Assembly (NCBI GenBank): GCA_022836615.1
Contig: MU405293.1
Location: 105,933-169,932 of the forward strand
DNA length: 64,000 bases
Source: Annulohypoxylon bovei var. microspora
Taxonomy: Eukaryota > Ascomycota > Sordariomycetes > Xylariales > Hypoxylaceae
Direction of reading: 5' to 3'
Shown here: piece by piece, positions 20,967-30,215 of the stretch
Position numbering within the stretch: position 1 is the first letter of the stretch
How the letters are laid out: the number at the start of each line of letters is the position of its first letter
Notes under the pieces: model-generated
The model's database searches: none
What the model saw: only the letters and a program-made list of their open reading frames with translations
What the model was told of the DNA's origin: nothing
Made by a program: the position numbers and the translations under genes

Positions 20967-22430
20967 ATGCCGTGCCCCTGCAGACGTTTGACGGTCCGTT
21001 ACGCTTGTCGTCACAAAGAGCGCGAGTTCTACAAATGTTGGCGATACCAATTCAGGAGAGATTACTCATGCCTCGGCGCGTTTGTCTCTAACTGCGAGAC
21101 CGAACAGATGCGAATCGTGGTGCCTCGAGTCTGCAACAAATGCTTGGAGTACTTTCTCGGCGCATTCGATAAAGAATCCGCTTATTATGTAAGTAAAAGG
21201 TTCCTCGAGTTTAAAGCCAATAACGGGCTCTCAAAGGAGGTTATCAACCCAGAGACGATTAATCTCGCGGCGTACATCACTTCAGCAGAGCTGGCTACGC
21301 TGCGTGCCTGTACACCCCCAAGTTCTGGACAGCCGTTTCGCCCCCGAAGCCCGATGAGAGCGACCCAGTCCCGGGTTCCTCCACCGACTGAGCTTCAACA
21401 ACCGGAGCCTGTTATCCATCGGAACCGACATGGAGATCGCCACTCATCGCGTTCCAAGACGCGGTCAAAGTCCGCCAAGCCTTCTAAAAAGAAACCAATC
21501 CCGCGGAAGCCAGTTCCTAGCCAAACCAAAATATCTAAGGCAAGTATCTCTAAGCCGATAGCTCACTGGGCCGTGCCTAGTGAGCCGAACACAGGCGGGA
21601 GCAACCTTGAGTCCTTTCCGGCCATACCCGAGAATACAGTAGTGGAGCATGGGTCCAATCAACCTATCGATCTTTCAGACCTCGTTGAGAATGAGTACGA
21701 TGACTATGTTGATTACGGCGCAATCTCCCATGGTAGAGCCTTGAATCGAACTCCGTACCAGCCATTACCTATGCGGCTAAATCATGCGGCCAAAGCCCCC
21801 CGTCCCCAGCCCTCGGACAGTTCGCTCGTGAAGAGAATCACCAAGCTAGCCGAAACGACCGAAATCATGGGCTACCCGAATCCGGAGAAGAGGAACTTGC
21901 CCAGTGTGCCAAAGCTGACCAAGCCCCCCAAGGTCCCGACCTGGCGTGTAGAGACCCCCCATCCCGAGGCTCCTGCGGACATCAAAGGTAAAGGTAAACA
22001 GACCCGCAGCCAGAGCGCCATGCTCTTGTCGCGCCCGCGAGATCTCTCACCGCTCCGCAGGATCCCGACTCCGGCCACGGCCACGTACATTAGGCGGGCT
22101 CGAGCCTCATCCGAGTCGCCCATGCCCCCAATGGACACCCCCTTGCGTGATACCCTCCAATTGCCGCCCCTGCGCACGGCCGCACTCAAGAGCTTCCGCG
22201 AGCGGGGGATTCCTTCTGCCGCGTTCCTGCTCGAAGAGAATATCGGTGACAAGATACAGACCGTCCCGTCGTCGCCCGCTGTGCTCGTCTCCGTTAACAC
22301 GCCCTCGCCGAGCTATTCTTGCGCCGTGCAGTCATGTTATTGTACCCCGGATGAGGCAGATAACCAGGTATGTCCTAGCTGCCGTGAAAGGCGAAGACTT
22401 GAACGTGAATTGCAGATGAAGTGGATTTGA
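20967..22430 (+). CDS. Hypothetical protein with Cys-rich ends
   Basis: A single exon encodes 487 residues; I do not recognise the family. The start ATG has the context AAGATGCCG. The first 60 residues carry a Cys/His pattern (CPC, then C, H, C, C and C, and later VCNKC) that could bind zinc. Residues 115-420 are low-complexity and Pro/Ser/Arg-rich, with basic stretches such as SKTRSKSAKPSKKK that could act as nuclear localisation signals. The C-terminus has a second Cys cluster (QSCYC and VCPSC) followed by a charged helix. The architecture, two Cys-rich ends joined by a disordered linker, suggests a nuclear or scaffold protein, but no function can be assigned. Confidence 0.72.
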   Translation: MPCPCRRLTVRYACRHKEREFYKCWRYQFRRDYSCLGAFVSNCETEQMRIVVPRVCNKCLEYFLGAFDKESAYYVSKRFLEFKANNGLSKEVINPETINLAAYITSAELATLRACTPPSSGQPFRPRSPMRATQSRVPPPTELQQPEPVIHRNRHGDRHSSRSKTRSKSAKPSKKKPIPRKPVPSQTKISKASISKPIAHWAVPSEPNTGGSNLESFPAIPENTVVEHGSNQPIDLSDLVENEYDDYVDYGAISHGRALNRTPYQPLPMRLNHAAKAPRPQPSDSSLVKRITKLAETTEIMGYPNPEKRNLPSVPKLTKPPKVPTWRVETPHPEAPADIKGKGKQTRSQSAMLLSRPRDLSPLRRIPTPATATYIRRARASSESPMPPMDTPLRDTLQLPPLRTAALKSFRERGIPSAAFLLEENIGDKIQTVPSSPAVLVSVNTPSPSYSCAVQSCYCTPDEADNQVCPSCRERRRLERELQMKWI

Positions 22431-23008
22431 GGGACTTGGAGGATAGGAAGTAGGGAAGGGTAAGTGTTTCTCGCACGTGATCACGACCCCAAGGTAAGTA
22501 TATTTGGATAGTCGATTTCGTCTCCTATTTTCTCATCTCGTCCTTTCTACTCCTAGATTTAGAAGTGGTTCGGTCGTAGTAGATTAAGAGGGCGCGCTAA
22601 GATTCTTGCTATAATAATAAGGTAGGTCTCTGAACTTAAGTTAGTAGTATAATATCAACTTCGAGAATGCTCTGGATAGCATCTTTACATAAATATTGTA
22701 AGTTCTCTATATTTTGCTCCGGATGAACTATTTTTAACGTGATATGCTGGTCTTAACACAATTTCTGGTGAGATCTGGGATGGGCTTCGAGAAATATTAT
22801 TTCCGTAGGTTAAATGTTATAAATGAAAACTGCAAATTGTTAGAAGCTCGATATTCTGATGGCATTGAACTCAACTTAGTTTGAAAATAATCTAAATCTC
22901 ACGAGAAAACAATGAGGTATAGATAAGGTCCGGCCGAAAACATTTGGGTATCATTGAAATATCAAGAAAATAGTCGTAACCTGGTAGGTTGGTTTATCGA
23001 GAACCGCC
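22431..23008. other. Convergent intergenic region
   Basis: It lies between the stops of the 20967 gene and RRP40. AT-rich, with no gene seen; it presumably holds both 3' UTRs. Confidence 0.6.
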
Positions 23009-23808
23009 TTAAGTCATTTCCTTAACTATCTTTCGTACCAACTTCTTTTGCTGATCGACAGTAAGGTTTTTCTCGTCCGTCTCTTTGACTGCTCGCCCGA
23101 CAGCTAGCACAATTTTGACGTTCTCACTGTTGACCCATATCTTCCCGTTCCTACCGACAGCAGTTTCAAACGCGAGACCCACGGCTCCGAGCTCTTCCAG
23201 GACGACAACCTTGCCTTCTTCAACCGACTTTCGCATCAGAAGACGCCTAGCCATTCCTAGAGAGATGTCGAATAACATGCCACCATTTAAGGGACCTAGG
23301 CCATCTGCTTTGCCCGTACTCGGCGAGACACATTCAAGCTCTGGGTCCATGTGGCGATTGGCAAGGCAGACCCTCGCATAGACCAGAGCTCCGGGATTCA
23401 AGTTGGGCCGCGTCTTCTTTGAGGCCATCTCGAATGATAGCTGAGGTAATATGGCGTTAGAAGTGTACCCGGACAGCATGACGTAGAAGTAGTCAACTGC
23501 TGAGTGGTGAATGGATCCGATGACTAGGTCACCGACCGTCGGTATGTACTACATAGTTGTTAGAATGCTATATTTATAGGGAAAATGGAAAGGGGACTTA
23601 CTCGTCCTCCGTTGTATTCAACCCATATCGAATTCTTCCTGTAATCTGAGACGAGTTGACCGGCGACTGTTGGTACCAGCTCGTTTGGAGGGATGTGACG
23701 GAGCCCAGGACCGAGTCGTAATGCCCGCTTTGGATGAGATGGTATTAATGATGGATCTATTTGATCGCCAGGGAGGACGAATATCCTCTCGCTTTGCTCA
23801 ACTGCCAT
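23009..23808 (-). CDS. RRP40: Exosome complex RNA-binding subunit Rrp40
   Basis: Exons 23808-23602 and 23548-23009 give 248 residues, the usual size for this subunit. The 53-bp phase-0 intron has donor GTAAGT. The N-terminal domain (VLPGDQI) is followed by an S1-type domain that straddles the splice junction (YIPTVGDLVIGSI). A KH domain follows, with the conserved NGKIWV segment near residue 195. Rrp40 is one of the three S1/KH cap proteins of the nine-subunit exosome core, which guides RNA into the 3'-5' nuclease channel in nucleus and cytoplasm. It is transcribed divergently from SSZ1, with 381 bp between the starts. Confidence 0.93.
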
Positions 23809-24189
23809 TTTGATCTTATGTTGGTGTTATGAAAGTTCCAAGTCTGAAAATTTAGTGGGACCAGTCATGAGCAAATGGAGTGCCAAAGGTGAGGCTGCTA
23901 GCTGTGGCTGGTGCGAGCTGATCTTGGGCTTTGGAGGGGCTATTGTGGCTAGGGTTACTGGCTAGACCATGCAAGCAAGGCGGACAAGGATGTATTAGGT
24001 AGCGCTGAGGGAACTTTAATTTTTTTTCTTTTCGAGATTAAAATTTTGGCAAGTCGCCGAATTCGAATCTCACACACCCCACCACCCACCATCAACCGTC
24101 AAACTCGTTAGACAGTCTTTAGGTTCTCCTAACCATACAACTATATTACGTCGATATTGAATCTCCGAATTTTCGGAAATTTTGCACTC
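23809..24189. promoter_or_regulatory. Bidirectional promoter of RRP40 and SSZ1
   Basis: A 381-bp divergent interval with a T-rich tract near 24010-24030. Both flanking genes act in RNA/translation housekeeping, which fits shared control, but no specific site is identified. Confidence 0.4.
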
Positions 24190-26023
24190 ATGAGCGAGAA
24201 AAAGACCAACCAGCCTGGCGTTTCGCCAGATGAGCGAGTTGCCATTGGTATATCTTTTGGCAACTCGTACAGCTCTATCGCTTCCACGAGTGACGACAGC
24301 CCCGTCGTAATTGCAAACGAAGACGGAGGTAAGACCTGACATGTCAACATTCTTTGTTTACAAGACATAGCTAACTAACACTATAACAGACCGACAGATT
24401 CCTACCATCCTATCATATGTCGAGGGCGAAGAGTACACCGGAAACCAGGCCAAAGCCTTCTTAATCCGAAATCCCAAGAACACAGTTATTTCCTTCAAGG
24501 ACTTCCTTGGTCAGGAGTATGTATCCCAAATAAAATAGATCGCCGTTAATTACCTTACTTACATTTGCGACAGATTTAAGTCTATTGACCCTACTCATTG
24601 TCATGCCGCTGCTCATCCTCAGGACACGACTGGTGCCATTTCGTTCACAATCCAGGACAAGGTAGAGGGTGAATCACCGTCGACCCTCTCTGTAAAGGAG
24701 ATCTCTACCCGGTATCTACGTCGTCTTTTGCAATCCGCCTCAGACTACCTCGGAAAGAAGGTCACCTCTGCCGTTATATCGGTGCCCACGAACTTCACAG
24801 AAGCTCAGAGGGAAGCTTTGATTCAGTCCGCAAATGATGCCGAGCTTGAGGTCCTCCAGTTGATCAACGAGCCAATCGCTTCCCTCCTTGCTTATGATGC
24901 GAGACCAGAGGCCAAGTTAGAAGACAAGATAACCGTGATAGCTGACCTTGGCGGTACTCGTTCGGATGTTGCCGTGGTAGCTTCAAGAGGTGGACTGTAC
25001 ACGATTCTCGCTACGGCCCATGACTACGAGTTTTCTGGTGTTCATTTAGACGGAGTCCTTATGGACCACTTCGCGAAGGAGTTCATGAAGAAGAATACCA
25101 ACGTCGACCCTCGAGAGAACGCAAGGAGCTTGGCAAAGCTCAAGGCCGAATCCGAGGCCGCCAAGAAGGCTCTTAGCATTGGTAACAATGCTAGCTTCAG
25201 CGTTGAAAGCTTGGCAGAGGGCATCGACTTCCAGACCACCATTAACAGACTGCGATATGAGACAATTGCGCGCAAGGTCTTTGAAGGATTTAACCGATTG
25301 GTTGAAGGTGTTATAAAGAAGGCCGGCTTGGACGTACTCGATATTGACGAGGTCATTCTGTCTGGCGGCACATCCCACACACCCAGAATCGCATCTAATT
25401 TCCAGGCGATATTCCCGGAGACCACTACCATCCAGGCTCCGTCAACAAGTGCTAGCGCTATCAACCCTTCGGAGCTTCAAGCTCGTGGTGCATCCCTCCA
25501 GGCCTCATTGATCCAGGAGTACGAGGCTGACGATATTGATCAATCGACACACCCTGCGGTCACGACCGTCAAGCACATTACAAATGCAATCGGTGTCATC
25601 TCGTTATCCGACGACGGCGAAGAGACATTCACGCCTATTATCGCGCCAGAGACTGCCGTGCCAGCTCGCCGAACAGTCCACATTGCAGCTCCCGAGAACG
25701 GTGGCAGTGTATTGGTGAAGGTAGTTGAGGGCGGCACCCACATCAAGGTAACGAAGCCGGAACCCAAGACAAAAGAAAACGGCAAGAAGGATGACGACGA
25801 GGATGAAGACGACAGCGACTTCGACTCCGACGAGGAAGAAGAGGAGCACCGAGAAAAGGTGTGGAAGATCGGTAACGCTTTAGCCGAGGCGGCCATCCGC
25901 GACGTCAAGAAGGGCGGCAAGGTCGAAGTCACGATCAACGTCGCGGGCGACCTTGCGGTTACCATTACGACGAGAGAGGTCGGCGGCAAGGGCGGCGTCA
26001 GAGGCACTTTGAATGCTCTTTGA
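24190..26023 (+). CDS. SSZ1: Ribosome-associated Hsp70-like protein Ssz1
   Basis: Exons 24190-24328, 24390-24516 and 24574-26023 give 571 residues. Introns of 61 and 57 bp have GTAAGA and GTATGT donors. The start MSEKK is chosen because it is the first ATG in frame. The N-terminal Hsp70 ATPase fold is present (GISFGNSYSSIA, later VISVPTNFTEAQREAL and the INEPIASLLAYDA motif). The substrate-binding region is short and atypical, as in Ssz1 and unlike canonical Hsp70. It carries an Asp/Glu run at about 500-520. Ssz1 pairs with zuotin to form the ribosome-associated complex, which stimulates Ssb on nascent chains. The acidic insert is longer than I would expect in yeast. Confidence 0.92.
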
Positions 26024-26640
26024 GAAAGACTACCTACCTAATGTTTTTACGCCTGCTTCCCCTTGATTTCGATCTAATGAACATGGACGGCGGCTTGGCG
26101 GGCACTACATATGCGATAGATGGAGGGACGGCACTCATGTGGGATGGATGCGTCTGATGTTCCACACTCTGTTCTTGGGCAGAATACCTAGGCAGGCAGG
26201 CATATGGAATAGACGAATGGCATTTTGCACAACACGAATTACCCAGATCTAATCAGATCGGATCTATTCTAATTTGTTCGTGGTGATATGGTGATATGAT
26301 GATATGTTGTATTCCATCCGTATTAGTCCTTCAGTAATTCGCAATTTGGCCTGTCCTATCCAGGCGCGCTATTTTATTTAATCCCTCGCTGTGTAATGTG
26401 GCACATATGTACGACGTAGTCCTACTCCCGCTCCGCTCCGCTTTCTATTGTAAATTTCAGAACTCCCTTTCCTACCCGACCTTTCTATTCTATTCGGTAC
26501 CGGCTGTGCTAGGGAGTACAGCAGTAGCCTCCGGACACAAACCTAGCAAATATCTACCATGAACGTATGAACAAATGAGCATATCGATGTACGTCTGTCC
26601 CGTATGTCCTACGCTGCCCCTACACTCAGCCCTTCCTGTC
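26024..26640. other. Convergent intergenic region
   Basis: 3' regions of SSZ1 and the NT-C2 gene. It contains short GATATG-like repeats near 26280-26305; no gene seen. Confidence 0.55.
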
Positions 26641-28139
26641 CTACGTAACAGTCCCCGGCAAAGCCCACGCCACCAAATCCTCCCGCTCCTCATACTCATC
26701 GACCTCCTTCGGCTGGCGGAAGCCCTCGCGTCCGCGATCGCTTCCTATCGTCGGCGCCATACTCGCCAGACTCTCGCTGCGGCCGCGCAGGCCCCCTGCG
26801 TCGCCACTACTGATAAGCAGACTATCCTGGGCTCCGTCATGGGTATGTCCCAGCTCGTCCTGACGCAACTTGCCGCTTCCGCGACGGCCTCGCCCGCTGG
26901 GATGGCTGGTCGGGTTTCCTATGAGCGTGTGGGCGCTGCCGCCGCTGTTGTTTCGCGCGTGTGGGCGCATTCGCCGGATGTCGCTCGGCCGAAGCGTACC
27001 CCCGACGCCGGCAGAAGTTTCGTCGCCGCTAGCACTGCCGCTGTTGCTGTTGGTGTTGCTGTGGCTACTGTCCACGGACTGACGGCTACTTCTCCTGCGC
27101 GTTGGGGGCTTGGAGCCGGGTCGCGTATTATCGCTCCAGCCGTCGCCGCCGGAGAAGATGTCCTCGATGCACTCGTCAGCGGGTAATTCGCCGGGCTGAC
27201 AAGCCCAACTCGCTGCTAACGCGCGGCGGTACATGTCCTGGAGCTCGGAGGCGTCGCGGGATTTGCTGAGGGTGGCCGCGTTGTTCCTACTGCTAGCGGG
27301 CGGGGAGCCGTCCTCGGACGGCGCCTCGACCTGGATCTGCTGGTCGTTGCCGGTGCCCGTCATAATGCCAGCGATGCCGCCAAACATGGGCGCCGTCTTG
27401 AGCGCTGGCGCGATGTAGTTCCGCTCGCCGTCGATCTGCACCATGAGGATTCCGATCTTGAGCGTGCTGTTGATTTTGCTGTCCTGCATCAGGTACCGCC
27501 GCACGATGCCCTCCTCCGCCTCGTCGTCCACGACGTCAATTTCCTCTGGGTGAGGGGCGCTGGGCGGGCTAGAGCCGCCTATGCCGCCGAGGCCGCTAGT
27601 GGCAGATTTGCTGCTGCTCTGCCGCCGATGCGATAGGCCTTGCCCGACCCGCGGGTGGTCGAGGCTAGCGCTGGCGCGCGGGCCTATGCTGCGCCGAGGG
27701 ATATTCTCGCTCTCTTCAACATACTCGCTTAGGTTGAGGCGGACGTAGCCAAGGGGAATTTTCTCGTCGCGACCGCCAGTGGCTAAAGGGAACTCCTGGA
27801 GAACCTCGAACTCTATGGGGCAGTCGGTGAGGTTGTTGGCGCGGTCGATGGAAATGCGCAAGGGCACGATCTTGGAGTAGCTGTAGAGGACGCGGTGGTT
27901 TATTTTATCGATGGAGCATTTTGCGGTGCGGCCACGATGCTCGCCGTGCATGGAGTTAGGGAAATGCCATTTTACCGTGGAGGTGCCGGCCACGAGAGGC
28001 ACATTATTTAGATCGTAGATAGTGAGGTGAAGCTCGAATTTCGGCTACGAGTAAAAAGTGTTAAAATTGCGAATTATATAAGAGGATGTTTGCATATATA
28101 TACCTTCCGCGCCTTGTTGACTATGGGAAAATTCCGCAT
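26641..28139 (-). CDS. NT-C2 (EEIG1/EHBP1-type) domain protein
   Basis: Exons 28139-28104 and 28044-26641 give 479 residues. The 59-bp phase-0 intron has donor GTATAT, and an in-frame TAA precedes the ATG. The N-terminal 160 residues fit the NT-C2 domain: KPKFELHLTIYDLNNVPL at the splice junction, then VKWHFPNS and IDRANNLTDCPIEFEV, then LGYVRLNLSEYVE. A conserved block after it (QDSKINSTLKIGILMVQI) is also typical. The C-terminal half is disordered, Ser/Arg-rich and Gly-rich. NT-C2 proteins in animals link membranes with cytoskeleton and Rab signalling. The fungal role is not established to my knowledge. Confidence 0.85.
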
Positions 28140-30215
28140 GTTAGCTCGAGCAATTTAGGACATTCGCTGCGCATAGCAATGGTTATGGCAGCAAAAACAA
28201 GAGACATTATGTTTATAGGTTTGCCCTCGTAACTCCGAGCCGCGAGGCAATGTCGAAGAAAAGGAACACAACAAAGAATATCAAGGATAACCGAGTGAAT
28301 GTGAATAGAGCAAGCCCACGAAGATATATGCTGGCACACACACGAGACAATGGCAAAGTTGTCAAATAGACCATAAAGTTACATCTTCGGTTAATGGATG
28401 AATGCGAGACACGGAATAAGAACAGAGATAACGAAAGAGGAATGCGGCTCAAGAAGTAAAGAGAACGACGGCGACGGATTCGGGTTTTGGGGTGGGAATA
28501 TGGGAATATGGAAATATTGGGAATATGCAGGCTTACATACTCAAGGACGCCATAATATAATTAAAGCCGCAGCATTCACCCCAGCGGCAGAAAAGCTCCA
28601 GCTGCACATGCTACCTTCTACTAGCTAGAAGATACGGACGGCGGTACGGCGGCGGTAGTGTACTGATAACGGCATGCAGTCATGATTTGGGGCCGGTTTG
28701 GGAATTGATGACAGCTGGAGTCCACACGCAGCCTGCAATTCTCAAGCACACAGCACACACAGCACACAGCCCGCAGGCCGGCTAGGTACTAGATAGTGTA
28801 GGTAGATACCTACTAGGTAGTGTAGGTGCAGGTGGCTGCTAGGTAAGGAATGATCAAATCTCTTCTCGGCTTCACCGGATAGGGATGAAAAGAAAAAGGA
28901 ACGAATCAAGATAGTTCGGTAAGGGGGGTGTTGGATTGAATTAGCTGATCGTGTAGGGGAGCTGGGGGAGGTACTGTAGGGAAGGGCTACCCTAGTTCGT
29001 CGTTATTTCGTCATGTTACGTTTTACGATGTGTATTGTAGAAATAAAATGTTAAGATCGCAGGATCGATGAAATTCCAGAACTGAACATTGTAGCATGAT
29101 TTGATCCTGAACCCGTTTCGCTTCGCCGAAAACACCTTCCGACCCAATAATCTGCAGGTGCTTCAGCTTGGACATAAAATAGATGTACTTAGAAAGAATG
29201 TAGCCGCAACTTAAAAGACGTCATTCTTTACTTCTTTTCTACCTAAATTGAAGTGTAAATTTGCTTGGCGGGCCTGTCTTTGAGTACCAAGTACACAACT
29301 AATATTAGAGCGCGAGTACTAGGGTTCTGCATTTCAAAATACGTATTTTGTATATACGTATTTTGCATTGTATAATACCGTATAATGATTTACTATACGT
29401 ATAGCGGGTCGGAAAAACCACCCGGCCCCACACATATATCGGTGAGTATGCAATATTTTGGAAGATATACACCTAAAGGAACACTTTTATTCGATCATTT
29501 CAACCACCATTTCAACCACTTAAACCTTTTACATTAACCCGATTGCATTAAAAAAAATATAAAAATAAAAATAAGTAAAATAAATAATAAACGTTATATA
29601 AAAAATAAATAAATAATACCATTTAATAAATACAACGTAATGGTAATATAAAATCTATTATACGTGGTTATACAGGTCAAAATACATAGTTTGTATGTGT
29701 ATAATGGTATAATGCACGTATTGCATTTAAATACCGTATTTTGATCCAAAATACGTATTTTGCAGACCCCTAGCGAGTACCTTAGCTTTAAAAGTTACAT
29801 AATTCCCAGTAATAGCGGAATTTCTTCTAGACTGGCAGGCACTTTACGCGTCCAATAAGAGTTAGCGAGATCAGATGCTAGTAACATGCCGAACCCACTT
29901 AGTGTCCTAAAACGGTGCGACACTAAAAATTTACTTCCCGTCTTACCTAAGAGCAGCATCTCAAGACGCGAAAAATGCTACGCGTTTAGTGGCTGAGGGC
30001 ATCTCTGAATAGGAAATTCTCGTATATCGCACATGAAGAAATGGATATACGATAATTATGACAGGCTTAACCCAGTTCGGTTTCATAACTGTCTGATGTT
30101 ATGCATCGTGGACCGGATCGTGGACCGAGAGGGTTTACCAACAACTGATATCTTAGAAGTACCATCGGATCGAACGGATCTCAAATAAAGTGTCTTTTCT
30201 TGATAGAGGGGCAAG
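28140..30215. other. Divergent intergenic region with hAT-type element
   Basis: Promoter DNA of the NT-C2 gene (-) and POP1 (+), plus the element at 29320-29772. CA-rich repeats (CAGCACACA) occur near 28750. No gene seen. Confidence 0.6.
29312..29780 (-). mobile_element. hAT-type MITE, copy B, with 8-bp target duplication
   Basis: The element spans 29320-29772 (453 bp) and is bounded by GCGAGTAC at 29312-29319 and again at 29773-29780. Read on the minus strand it begins TAGGGGTCTGCAAAATACG, the same start as copy A. The two copies share about 80 bp at one end and a GGCCCC-CATATAT-GAGTATG-like block near the other. It has no ORF, so it must have been moved by a transposase encoded elsewhere. 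Confidence 0.85.

Noticed and set aside
26575..27186. Plus-strand 203-codon frame
   Set aside because: Antisense to the disordered, GC-rich C-terminal half of the NT-C2 gene; no domain.
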